NCBI GenBank assembly: GCA_029961685.1
Contig: JARWKL010000007.1
Span: 10,563,406-10,627,405, forward strand
From: Aristolochia californica
Taxonomy: Eukaryota; Streptophyta; Magnoliopsida; Piperales; Aristolochiaceae
Direction: 5' to 3'
Length of the DNA stretch: 64,000 nucleotides
Part shown: one piece after another, positions 54,312 to 64,000 of the stretch
How the letters are laid out: each line of letters starts with the position of its first letter
Numbering within the stretch: position 1 is the stretch's first letter
Program-made: the position numbers and the translations under genes
The notes under the pieces: generated by a model
The model's database searches: none
Seen by the model: the letters and a program-made list of their open reading frames with translations, nothing else
Told to the model about the DNA's origin: nothing

Positions 54312-54602
54312 TGTGATAGATGCCATATTCTAACATGAGAACTAGGTTAATTATAATAGAATAACCTTTATAATTGTGTTATAGGTGGTTATTTATCGGT
54401 TTTCAAATGAAACGTGCATTTATTGAATTTGGCATTAATCACTGTCTATATTGCATATTTTTCTCTCCTGAGTTATATTTCATTGTTTTTAAGGTTTATT
54501 TCTTCTTGAAATGCTTTTTATGGATTCAATTATGGAATTTCAGGAGAATTTACCAAAATTCTTTTATTAAAGAAAGGGTGAAAGTGTGACTTGATGGAAA
54601 AT
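54312..54602 (+). repeat. Athila 3' LTR, first 291 bp only
   Basis: Starts TGTGATAGATGCC after the polypurine tract and ends at ATGGAAAAT, 31 bp after GAAAGGGTGAAAG. Only its last 31 bp recur in the 5' LTR. The next 20 bp (54603-54622) match neither LTR nor virus. Confidence 0.6.
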
Positions 54603-54622
54603 GGCCAACCACAGATACTGTA
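54603..54622. other. 20-bp filler between Athila and virus copy 6
   Basis: A short sequence starting GGCCAACCACAG that matches neither neighbour in the window. Fillers of this kind are typical of end joining after a double-strand break. Confidence 0.5.
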
Positions 54623-55415
54623 GGACTTTCACCCTTTCGAGTACCATGGGAATTAAAACCATGGAACAAACAATTAATCTTGAAAATCAAGATTTTATTC
54701 TTAAATTATTAGAGTTAACAGATCTCAATAAGTATCTCGCTGATACTGAGAAAAAATACATGCATATTGGATGCATACAGATTGCGTTCAAACCCTTGAC
54801 CTTACTAGGGATGAACACATGTTTGCAGGCCATACTTCGGGATGGTCGTTGTTTGGATTGGAAACCCTCATTAATGGGTATAGTTGAAACAAGTCTCAGT
54901 CGGGGACCTGTTTATTTTAATGTCCATCCAAACCTCACCCTATCTTTAATAGATAGGAATTTGTTAGAATCTATCCAGTTGAGGATTCTAACACAGGGAT
55001 ACAATTTTATTCCTGGAACTGAAACCATTGCAGTAATTGCAAGGATTCATTTCAAAATTATGAATACCTTATTCCCTAAGGTATTACACTTACCAGATCA
55101 GGTAAGACTGTATTAATCAAAACCGATCTTAGGAGTGCAAATGTTGCCACTCCAAGAATGATCAACTGGGAGGAAATTCATTTCCCAGCCAATTGGACAA
55201 TTCCCCAGGCTGTTCCTCCACGACTCCTGATTAATCAGGATATTGATCAAGTCATCCAATCAACAGATGGTGATGTGGTAATTAATTTCAATGACAAGAC
55301 TCCTTATTGGGTCTCTTTACCACCATCATCATCCCGATATTCTGATGTAGGCCAATCCTCTCGCCTACAAGACTTGGATGAAAAACAATCCATAAAGGAT
55401 GATTCCTCATTCAAA
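54623..55415 (+). pseudogene. Viral movement protein fragment, copy 6
   Basis: Plus strand, begins at GGACTTTCACCC, the mirror of the copy 5 break, and lacks the MP start. Open through TFTLSSTMG, HIGCIQIAFKPL, YFNVHPNLTLSL and FKIMN to about 55116, then after a frameshift INWEEIHFPANW and a Ser-rich tail to 55415. It belongs to the copy 4/5 age class. It ends inside MP where the badnavirus-like element begins; bases 55411-55415 fit both. Confidence 0.8.
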
Positions 55416-56760
55416 AAAATCTTCTACTAAGAGTATCAGCAAGGCTATTATTTTTACCCTTAATATGTTCAAATTCAATCTTATACCCATTTCCTGTAAT
55501 AATATCTACTAGATTTAACCATCTTCTTCTACTTATTTTATTTTCTTTACTTCTTTGGAAATATTTTACTATAGCTTCGTAATCTGTTCTTAAAGTGAAT
55601 TCTTGTTTGTTAATAATAAATAATCTAAATGATTCTAAAGAATAAATTACTGCTAGGATTTCTGAGTCTATGCTACTCATATTTCCTTTTTCTTTAAATT
55701 TTCGCTAGCATAACTACAAATTTTTTTCTTGCTCTTTCTCACTACACTTATGGGGTTTGGCTATAAGAACACCACCCCTTCCTAAATTACTTCCATCAGT
55801 TTCTATTATGAGGTAATCAGAATCTAAAGGCATTTGTAATTTAGACGATGTTTGGATTTTTTCTTTAACCTTTTTGACCAAATTTTTGTCTTATTGATTA
55901 AAAATTTTTTGGCCTGTTGGTGAAGTTTTTCCATACAAAGGGCCAATGATTTTTCCTATGTCTTTAATAAAAGGTCTAGCATAATTGACTAATCCTAGAA
56001 ATCGTTGGAGTTGTTTTGTATCTGATAGATCATTTGGCATTTCTAAGATTTTCTTGGAATTATGTTCTTGTAATTCTATCTGTCCTTGTCCTATATTTAC
56101 TCCTAAGAATTTTATATATTCTTTAAATAATTCAATTTTTGTTTTGCTAATAATAATTCCTTCTTGCATAAAAGTGGCTACTACTAATTTTAAATGACCA
56201 ATATGTTCTTCAATAGTTTTACTGAAAACTAGGATGTCATCTATGTAAACTAGAACAAAGGTGTCATATTTTATAAATATATTATCCATCTTTCTTTGGA
56301 AAATTGCAGGTGCATTCTTTAAACCAAAAGGCATTACTAACCATTCAAAATGTCCTTCTGGACATGCGAATGTTGTCCATTCTATACTATAGGGGTACAT
56401 TTTTACCTGCCAAAATCCTGACTTGCAGTCAAACTTACTAAATATCTTTTTATCTTGAATCCTATTAATTAGTTGAGACTTGTCTGGTATGTTATACTAT
56501 CTGTAACAGTGTTATCATTTAATCTTTTATAATTAATAACCATTCTAGATGTTCCTCTTTTCTTTTCACTATGTTTTCTTACTATAAAGGCTGCGGATCT
56601 ATGGGGACTAATGGATTTTCTAATAATTCCTAAGTTTAATAATTCTGTGATGTGAAGTTTAAAGTCTTCCTTATCTAAGTCAGTAGCTTCTATATTGGCT
56701 GTTTTAACTATATAGTTTGGATTTAATAACTCTAGCATACACTATATACGATTATTGTCC
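55411..56760 (-). pseudogene. Badnavirus-like reverse transcriptase and RNase H
   Basis: Minus strand. RT: a RMVINYKRLND block, a frameshift near 56490, then FDCKSGFWQVK, CPEGHFEWLVMPFGLKNAP, FQRKMDNIF and the catalytic YIDDILVF. A stop (near 55890) and others near 55710 interrupt the link to RNase H, which keeps SSIDSEILAVIYSLE, LRTDYEA and IKGKNNSLADTLSRR and stops at TGA 55413-55411. The wording of the RT motifs is closer to badnaviruses than to the florendo-like copies in this window, so this is a second virus type. Confidence 0.85.
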
Positions 56761-56767
56761 CAATGTT

Positions 56768-58099
56768 TTAGGGGTTTTCTCCAAAATATTCTAAATGGTT
56801 TAATTTTTCTATGATTTGTTGTAAGTGGTGTTTATCTTTATGATGAACATTAATTATTTCTAAATAAAGTTTTTGTGTGTCTAAAAAAGTATAATCTAAG
56901 TCTATCATTCTTTCTATCCAATCATCTATGCCTTCATCTTCACCCATTACCTCTTCTGGGTAATCTTGGGGACTTGGTAATGGTTGGATGTAAGTCTCGG
57001 GTTGAATTGAAACTGGGACTAAGCCTGTATGAACTACTGTTTCAGGGAAAATCTGAGATGGTTGGATATGGACTTTGGTTAAAGCTTCATCTATTTCTTC
57101 ATAACATAATAATTTATTATCTAATTTTACTATATTGGTATCTATTTGTTGTTCTAGTGCAAGAATAGTAGGGTTATTCGGTTGTTTACAACTACCTGGA
57201 ATTTGACATTGACAACTAGGTGTGGAGGTGACTGCGGAATCTTCTGGGGGACCACCATGCTCTGCTGAAGATGGGAGAGTAGGAGAGTAAGTCGTTTGGA
57301 CAGGAATGGTACTGGTGTTCTTATGAAATTGAAGAAAATCTCGGGAAATGGTAAGGGAGCCATTATTGTGAAGGATAAAATTAAGGTCTAAGATAAAATC
57401 GACTTTAAGTTTAAGGTCTCTAACCCATGTTAATGGTAAAGAATACGATCCAGAAAAGGTGGAGCAATTGGTATAAAATTGGATCTTACCTTCATCAAAG
57501 TAAATAGTGTATGGGTTATAGTTACCATCTACTTGTTGACTAAAGATTTGTTTAGTAGTTTTCTTAAGAAATTGGGGAGGAACTAGTCGCCTATGGATAA
57601 TACATTTAGTACAACCAGAGTCGACTAACGCATCTAAAGTTAAGGAGTGTTTATTTGGGAAAATAATCTTGGCTCTAACTAAGATACTAGAAAAGCTTTT
57701 GTCTTGGTTACAAACATAAGAAGTTTCTGGTTCATCTAATCCTACAGTAATTCCATCATAAGAATCTTTTTTTAGTGTATCTAGTCTGTGTTTTAGAATG
57801 CTTATTTCTGCTTCACAGTTTTCTATTTTCTTGGTCATGATTTCTAGCTTAGTGTTATGTAATCTTGTGTGGATAGTGTTATCTGCAGGTTCTATACCTA
57901 GTAATTTAAGACAAGGGATGCAGGCTTCTAAGAAACACTGGTTACATTTAGTTCTTTGTTTCTTACTAGGATACCAGACACACTTAAAACAAGGATTGCT
58001 ATCTAGCCCAGTATACCAAGACCATGTATGTGTACACTCGGAGGTTGTGTCCATTAGGTCAAGGTTTTCTTCTATGTCTATGACTAAGTCTTCATTCAA
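56768..58099 (-). CDS. Badnavirus-like Cys-rich region and aspartic protease, open frame
   Basis: 443 codons open on the minus strand within the polyprotein. Near the start (about residues 35-65) it carries the second Cys-rich motif CX2CX11CX2CX4CX2C, beginning CFKC and ending CIPC, a hallmark of badnaviruses and near relatives. A heptad-like stretch follows (about 95-112), then the protease LVDSGCTKCIIHRRL near residue 160, and a Pro/Ser-rich linker towards RT. The motif binds zinc or nucleic acid in the virus; the protease frees CP and RT. No stop inside, so this is the least decayed part of this element. Confidence 0.85.
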   Translation of the reverse strand: MNEDLVIDIEENLDLMDTTSECTHTWSWYTGLDSNPCFKCVWYPSKKQRTKCNQCFLEACIPCLKLLGIEPADNTIHTRLHNTKLEIMTKKIENCEAEISILKHRLDTLKKDSYDGITVGLDEPETSYVCNQDKSFSSILVRAKIIFPNKHSLTLDALVDSGCTKCIIHRRLVPPQFLKKTTKQIFSQQVDGNYNPYTIYFDEGKIQFYTNCSTFSGSYSLPLTWVRDLKLKVDFILDLNFILHNNGSLTISRDFLQFHKNTSTIPVQTTYSPTLPSSAEHGGPPEDSAVTSTPSCQCQIPGSCKQPNNPTILALEQQIDTNIVKLDNKLLCYEEIDEALTKVHIQPSQIFPETVVHTGLVPVSIQPETYIQPLPSPQDYPEEVMGEDEGIDDWIERMIDLDYTFLDTQKLYLEIINVHHKDKHHLQQIIEKLNHLEYFGENP

Positions 58100-59454
58100 G
58101 TCTGAAGAATCTAAACGAGCATTGGGATACTAACTATACTATAAATAGATTCTGTATCTGACATATATTCATCTACTTCTATAAGGTCTTGTTGGACATT
58201 TTCTACGACAGTGGATCTTCTGGAATTAATGTTTTGTCTTTTGGGACATGTATTAGCTAAATGTTCAGTTTGCCCACAAATATAACAAGAGAGTTTATTC
58301 TAATAAGTTCTTTTTGGGTTAAATCTTCTGACATGTCTGTCTTTGTTTAAATAAGGTTTTCTACTTTTCGACCTACGGATAAAGTATCCTTTTTTCAAAT
58401 ATTTCTTATGTTTCCTAGGTTTATGTCCTAAGTCTTTTAAACCATAAACTTGGGTAGTATATATCGGTTTACAAAACCCAAAGTCATCTCCTTTGAGTTG
58501 TCTTTGTATTTGGATGTCGGTACATTTTTCTTGAAGAAAGGTCATAATACATTTAGTTCTTTGCCCTATAGAGTAAACTGCTGTTGGGTTTGCTGTTTCT
58601 AAATTTTGCCATTTATCATAAATTTCCTTTCCTAAGGCTCCTAGTAATTTTCTGAATAGCTTTGTACCTAAATCTTTATTGAATGCATTCCCTGAGATAC
58701 ATGCATAATAAAAGTAATCTTGGAGAAATTTCTTAACATATTTTTACTTATGGAGACTAAGTTGTTCTAAGTAAACTATTGCATCTTTTTGTAATGTAAT
58801 AAATCCTAGGTTAGGATCATCTCCTGTTACAAGCTGATAAACTTTATTAACAAAATTATATGGATTAGATCCAATACTCATTAAATGACCAAATTCTTTT
58901 GGATTTCCTCTTTTATAACTTTCCCATAAGGCTTTTACACTTTCTCCTAAAAATGTCTCTAGGTATCTGTGCATTTCTTTTACATCTTGGGATTGGAAAT
59001 TTTGGAAATAGTCTGAGACTACCTGGTTTTTCCAAAGATCTAATACTGTTGTCCATTCTTGAGGATCATGGGCTGAAAGATTAAGAATTTTTCCTTTGCC
59101 CGTTTCTTGAAACTTTATGGGTCTTTCTATCTCTTTTCATTTTCCCTTAGGACTTATCTTATGATCAAAGTTTACCGGATCACTATAAGGAATCCTTGGC
59201 ATGTTTCCTGAATAATATACTTCTCTAGGAGGAGTTCTTGGGTAAGTAGTATAGCTATTACGAGGAATAGAATTAGAGCTTTCTTCATCCATATATTCTT
59301 TGACACTTAAGGTTTCTTCGGTTTCTATTGTTTCATCTTCTTTATGTTCTAACGAAATTTTTCCTATTCTGATGTTAGCTTCTTGGTCATAATATAGATA
59401 TTCTTCCTCTTTAATTTTTTCATTTTTGATTAAGTCTTCTTCTAAATGAAGAAG
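58100..59454 (-). pseudogene. Badnavirus-like coat protein with zinc knuckle (several stops)
   Basis: One frame can be followed nearly throughout, broken by in-frame stops near 59139, 58744, 58300 and 58130. Seen: an acidic N-terminal part, EWTTVLDLWKNQ, ETFLGESVKALWESYKRG, a FRKLLGALGKEIYDKW block, a basic stretch (KPRKHKKYLKKGYF, SKSRKPYLNKDRH) and the knuckle CYICGQTEHLANTC at about 58285-58245. Order and wording fit the badnavirus CP. Damage is mostly stops with few indels. Confidence 0.8.
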
Positions 59455-60388
59455 TTATCTTTCTGTTAGTTTTAATTCTAGCTCTTTAGGATATATTATT
59501 TCATTTGTTTCTAATTCTAATTCTATATTAACTAAGTCATAATTTTCACTAGAAATTGACTTTGTATCTTTTGTATTCTTTTGTCCATAATTATTAAATC
59601 TAATAACACTTTCTTCAGGACTAATTATTTTTTCTTCTCTAAATTTCAGGTTCCCTTCTAATCCTACTAAGATATCTAGGGAATATTTGATGGGTTTGAT
59701 TAATTTAATTCCCTTATTACCTATTAAATTGACTACATCATCTATCTTGACTTTAAACCTAGTAGTACTAGAACAAGTACATCTTCCTAAAAATCCAATA
59801 CATAATAAAAGATTGCTTCCTACAAAGGATTCATATCCTTTTGTCTGAATACCTATTTTAATATATTTTCTAAAATCTTGTAGTCCTATAAGGAAATCTA
59901 GGGAGCAATAAAATATTCCTCCATTCTGATTCATGTCTACTTCAGTGATTCCTAACATAGCCTTTTTAGGATCTGCCCACCTATCAACATAGATGCTAAG
60001 AAGGGTTTTAGTTCCTAAATGTTTTCATCCTAATCCTTTGACTCCTACGACAATTAAACCCAAATGAATTAAAGTATATAATTTCTTAATTTCTTTAAAA
60101 GGTTGTTCTGCTATTAGGTTTATATTGACTAAATCTTGTCCTACATAATTGATTTGACTTTCTCTGTAATGTTTGAATAATCCAGTATTAAAATTCAAAG
60201 GTTCTGTTCTATGTAATTGCCTAGGGTTAAGGAGGTTCAATTGATTATTGCTATATAAGGTAATATCTTGATCTATATTTATTATTTCATCTAATTGGAT
60301 GTATCTTTGGTCTATACTTCTTCTTCCTGTTATTCTATCTATTATATTAAGGTTTCTTGAAGAACTTCCTATTTTCGAGGTGATTCAT
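59455..60388 (-). pseudogene. Badnavirus-like movement protein, N-terminus of ORF3
   Basis: ATG 60388-60386 overlaps the ORF2 stop by about 20 bases; a shift near 60360 moves to the main frame. Seen: GRRSIDQRYIQLDE, LNLLNPRQLHRTEPL, YTLIHLGLIVVGVKGLG (then TGA 60027-60025), GTKTLLSIYVDRW, and GIFYCSLDFLIGLQDF, a 30K-type movement protein core. A stop at about 59455 ends the frame. It moves virus through plasmodesmata; dead here. Confidence 0.78.
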
Positions 60389-60641
60389 TCGCCTCACTGT
60401 GAAAGTGCCATGGTTTTTTGGCTGATGAGGTTCTAGGTTCTATTTTAACAACATTTAATTTCTGAGTTATTAAGTCTATTTCTTTATCAATATTTTGTTG
60501 GGATCCTTTACTAGTTTTAAGATAGTCCAAATTTTCAACAATTTTTTCTATTTTTCCTTTTAGGTTTCTTATTTCGTCCTGTAGTTTGTTTAGAGTAAAT
60601 TCTATTTCTATTACTTTACTTTGTAGATTATTTGCCCACAC
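60369..60641 (-). CDS. Badnavirus-like ORF2, coiled-coil protein
   Basis: 90 codons on the minus strand from GTG 60641 (probably a mutated ATG; TAA precedes it). It is a heptad-rich helix (LQSKVIEIEFTLNKLQDEIR and on) followed by a short basic end. Size, coiled coil and place between ORF1 and the polyprotein match the badnavirus ORF2/virion-associated protein. It overlaps ORF1 and ORF3 by a few bases, as these compact viral genomes do. No internal stop. Confidence 0.65.
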   Translation of the reverse strand: MWANNLQSKVIEIEFTLNKLQDEIRNLKGKIEKIVENLDYLKTSKGSQQNIDKEIDLITQKLNVVKIEPRTSSAKKPWHFHSEANESPRK

Positions 60642-60802
60642 TTATAATAATGTCTGTGATAGTATTAAGTTGGGGATTATTTCCGTGTAGGATATACTCT
60701 TCAGTATTAAAATGACACCTAAAAGAATTAGGTCTTATGTATTTTATATCAAATCTTGTTGGAAACCTAAGGTCTAAATAATCTACTTTTCTAGAAGGTT
60801 TC
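60628..60802 (-). pseudogene. Badnavirus-like ORF1, C-terminal piece
   Basis: About 55 open codons ending at TAA 60630-60628, 14 nt inside ORF2. It contains DYLDLRFPTRFDIKYIRPNS and HGNNPQLN. I assign it by position only; badnavirus ORF1 proteins are poorly conserved. The 5' part is missing: the viral sequence ends near 60803. Confidence 0.5.
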
Positions 60803-60818
60803 AGGTCTTATTCCAAGA

Positions 60819-60988
60819 TTGAATGAGAAAAAGAGACTTCTAGAAGAAAAGAATGACTTCCAAAAAGAATACATCGAAGAATTGGAAGAAGAGAATCGAA
60901 GACTAAAAGCCAAGGCAATAGGTACTATATGTCCCCAAATACCTATCAGTGAGTGTTTTTCACTGGCCAGTCCGACTCAAATGGTAGC
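60819..60988 (+). other. Short unidentified frame with coiled coil
   Basis: About 55 codons on the plus strand between the badnavirus-like element and array 4 (the frame then runs on into satellite to 61022). A Glu/Lys/Leu heptad stretch (EYIEELEEENRRLKAK) is followed by a more varied part (PQIPISECFSLASPTQMVAG). No recognised family; it may be the end of another element's gene. Base composition is unlike the satellite. Confidence 0.35.
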
Positions 60989-63900
60989 CGGTAAAGAAAG
61001 AAAAATGAAATATGAAAAGTAATATGAAATATTGAAAGAAAAATGAACTATAGATAGAAAGTTAAAATATAGAAAAAAAGATGAAATAAATAAAGTAAAA
61101 TGAAATATAGAAAAAGAGATGAAATATAGAAAGTAAAATAAAATATAGAAAGAAAGATGAAATATAGAAAGTAAAATGAAATATAGAAAGAAAGATGAAA
61201 TATAGAGAGAAAGATGAAATATAGAGAGTAAAATGAAATATAGAAAGTAAAATTAAATATAGAAAGAAAGCTGAAATATAGAAAGTAAAATGAAATATAG
61301 AAAGAAAGATGAATTATAGAAAGTAAAATGAAATACAGAAAGAAAGATAAAATAAAGAGAGTAAAATGAAATATAGAAAGAAAAATGAAGTATAGAAAGT
61401 AAAATGAAATATAGTAAGAAAAATGATATATAGAAAGTAACATGAAATAAAGAAATAAAGACGAAATATAGAAAGTAAAATGAAGTACAGAAAGAAAAAT
61501 GAAATATAGAAAGAAGGTAAAAATAAAGAAAGAAAAAGGAAATATAGAAAGAAAGGTGAAATATAGAAAGTAAAATGAAATATAAAAATTAATAAGATAT
61601 ATAGAAAGTAAAATACAACATAGAAAGGAAGATAAACTAAAGAATGCAAGATAAAATATAGAAAGAAAAATGAAATATAGAAAGAAGGTAAAAATAAAGA
61701 AAGAAAAAGGAAATATAGAAAGAAAGGTGAAATATAGAAAGTAAAATGAAATATAAAAATTAATAAGATATATAGAAAGTAAAATACAACATAGAAAGGA
61801 AGATAAACTAAAGAATGAAAGATAAAATATAGAAAGTAAAATGAAATATAGAAATAAAGATGAAAATTAGAAAGTATGATGAAATATAGAAAGTAAAATG
61901 AAATATAGAAAGTAATCTGAAATATAGAAAGTATGATGATATATGGAAAGTAAAATGAAATATATAAAGAAAGATTAAATTTAGAGTGTAAAATTAAGTA
62001 TAGAAAGAAAGATGAAATAAAGAAAATAAAATGAAATATAGAAAAAAAGATGAAATAAAGAAAGTAAAATGAAATATAGAAAGAAAGATGAAATATAGAA
62101 CGTAAGAAGAAATATAAAAAGTAAAATTTAATATATAAATAAAATAAAATATAAAAATAAATATGAAATATTGAAAAAAGTTTAAATATAGATAGTAAAA
62201 TGAAACATAGAATGTAAGACGAAATATAGAAAATAAAATGAAATATAGAAAGAAAGATAAAATATAGAAAGAAAGATGAAATATAGAAAGTAAAACGAAA
62301 TACTGAAAGAAAGATGAAATATAGAAAGTAAAGTGAAATATAAAAAGTATGATGATATTTAGAAATTAAAATGAAATATAGAAAATAAAATGAAATATAG
62401 AAAGAAAGATGAAATATAGAGAGTAAAATGAAATATAGAAAGTAAAATTAAATATAGAAAGAAAGATGAAATATAGAAAATAAAAAGAAATATAGAAAGA
62501 AAGATGAAATACAGAAAGAAAGACGAAATATAGAAAGTAAAATGAAATATAGAAAGAAAGATGAAATATAGAAAGTAAAATAAAATATAGTAAGAAAAAT
62601 GATAAATAGAAAGTAAAAAGAAATAAAGAAAGAAAAATAAAATATAGAAAGTAAAATGAAGTATAGAAAGAAAGTTGAAATATAGAAAGAAAGTTAAAAT
62701 AAGGAAAGAAAAAGGAAATATAGAAAGAAAGATGAAATTCAGAAACTAAAATGAAATATAAAAATTAAGAAGATATATAGATAGTAAAATGAAATATAGA
62801 AAGGAAGATAAATATAGAAAGTAAAATGTAATATTGAATAAAAGTTGAAATATAAAAAATAAAATGAAATGAAATATAGAAAGAAAGATAAAATATAGAA
62901 ACTAAAATGAAATACTACAAGAAAGATGAACTATAGAAAGTAAAATGAAATACTGAAAGAAAGAAGAAATACAAAAAGTAAAATTAAATATATAAAGAAA
63001 AATAAAAATTTGAAACTAAAATGAAATATAGAAAGAAGATGAAATGTAGAAAGTAAAATGAAAAATAGATAGTAAGATGAAATATAGAAAGTAAAATAAA
63101 ATATAGAAAGTAAAATAAAATATTGAAAGAAAGATGAAATAAAGAAAGAAAAATGAAATAAGGATAGAAAGATGAAATATAGAAATTAAAATAAAATATA
63201 GAAAGAAAGAAGAAATATAGAAATTAAAATAAAATATAGAAAGAAAGATGAAATATAGAAAGTAAAATGAAATTTAGTAAGAAAGATGAACTATAGAAAG
63301 TAAAATGAAATATTGAAAGAAAGATGAAATATAGAAAGTAAAATAAAATATAGAATGAAAAATGAAATATAGAAAGTAAAAAAAAATAGTAAGATAAATA
63401 ATATATAGAAAGTAACATGAAAAACAGAAAGAAAGATGAAATATAAAAAGTAAAATAAAATATAGGAAAAAAGATTAAATATAGAATGTACAATAAAAAG
63501 TAGATAGAAAGATGAAATATAGAAAGTAAATCAAAATACAGAAAGTAAAATAAAATATAGAAAGAAAGATGAAATATAAAAAGTAACAAAAAATATAAAA
63601 AGAAAGATAAAATATAGAAAGAAAGATGAAATATAGAAAAAAAAGGTGAAATATAGAAAGAAAGGTAAATTATAGCGATTAAGACACAAATAAAAAGAAA
63701 GAAAAAATATAGAAATAAAATGAAATATAGAAACAAAGATGAAATATAGAAGGTAAAATGAAATATAGAAAGAAAGACGAAATATATAAAGTAACATGAA
63801 ATATAGAAAGAAAGATGAAATATAGAAAGTAAAATGAAATATAGAAAGAAAAATGAAATTTGGAACGTAATATGAAATAATGAAAGAAAAATGAACAATA

Positions 63901-64000
63901 GATAGAAAGTTGAAATATTGAAAAAAAGATGAAATAAATAAAGTAAAATAAATATAGAAAACAAATGAAATATAGAAAGAAAAATGAAATACTAAAAAAA
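60989..64000. repeat. Satellite array 4 (A-rich), runs out of the window
   Basis: 3 kb of the same 19/38-bp satellite in A-rich orientation, with blocks such as AGTAACATGAAATA and ATAAATAAAGTAAAATG seen in arrays 2 and 3. It continues past the window end. Minus-strand frames are artefacts; no gene is seen. Confidence 0.92.
61490..61829. repeat. 170-bp tandem duplication inside array 4
   Basis: Two near-identical head-to-tail copies with shared rare blocks (AATTAATAAGATATATAG, AAAATACAACATAG). A third independent local duplication in this satellite. Confidence 0.8.

Larger units (their letters stand above)
45690..54602 (+). mobile_element. Athila-like Ty3/gypsy retrotransposon with two incomplete LTRs
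   Basis: 8.9 kb: LTR part, tRNA primer site, gag-protease frame, RT, RNase H, integrase, long 3' region, polypurine tract, LTR part. The gag type, the DLGAS protease and the TGGCG primer site fit the Athila lineage. A 31-bp direct repeat (45690-45720 and 54572-54602) marks the two ends. It lies between two MP pieces in opposite orientation, not inside one gene with a target-site duplication. Confidence 0.88.

Noticed and set aside
1..64000. tRNA or rRNA genes
   Set aside because: I saw no cloverleaf-like box A/box B pair or rRNA core; the TGGTATCAGAGC match is a primer-binding site and not a tRNA gene.

Overview
The window is repeat-rich, non-genic chromosomal DNA of a flowering plant, most likely a eudicot. 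It holds no ordinary host gene that I can recognise. The call rests on endogenous plant pararetroviruses (Caulimoviridae), plant Ty1/copia and Athila-type Ty3/gypsy retrotransposons, an initiator tRNA-Met primer site, and very large AT-rich tandem arrays. Almost every reading frame belongs to a dead reverse-transcribing element or is an artefact of a stop-poor satellite.

Layout. (1) 1-8536: two fragments of one florendovirus-like pararetrovirus joined tail to tail. Copy 1 (+) runs AP end/RT/RNase H, ORF2, a small third ORF, promoter, poly(A) signal, tRNA primer site, leader and the 5' half of the movement protein gene (MP). Copy 3 (-) runs MP tail, coat protein (CP), AP and part of RT. (2) 8537-13177: T-rich satellite array, then a CTTT-rich tract. 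(3) 13178-19458: copy 2 (+), CP through ORF2 and promoter, ending just before the primer site. (4) 19459-21773: the same satellite, inverted. (5) 21774-25671: 5'-truncated copia element with its 3' LTR. (6) 25672-34785: 9 kb of satellite with internal segmental duplications. (7) 34786-45703: copies 4 and 5 (-), older and more decayed virus copies in tandem. (8) 45690-54602: Athila-like element with both LTRs incomplete. (9) 54623-55415: copy 6 (+), an MP piece. (10) 55411-60802: a second, badnavirus-like pararetrovirus (-). (11) 60989-64000: satellite again.

The virus copies fall in two age groups. Copies 1, 2 and 3 are nearly identical, and copies 2 and 3 share a nonsense codon, so they arose by duplication of an already dead insert. 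Copies 4, 5 and 6 are more diverged. In virus sense the florendo-like genome reads: leader, MP, stop-TT-ATG, CP with zinc knuckle-AP-RT-RNase H, ATGTATAA overlap, ORF2, ORF3, TATA box, poly(A) signal, tRNA-Met primer site. It encodes replication and encapsidation (CP, AP, RT/RNase H) and cell-to-cell movement (MP). ORF2 and ORF3 are of unknown role.

The main things to follow up are: the inverted, promoter-bearing virus copies, which could yield hairpin RNA; the satellite that abuts an element at each of its edges; the Athila element whose two LTR breaks coincide, as in a linearised one-LTR circle; the junction of two pararetrovirus types at an RNase H stop codon; and the conserved MP/CP stop-start. 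No function was tested. Counts and identities come from reading by eye.
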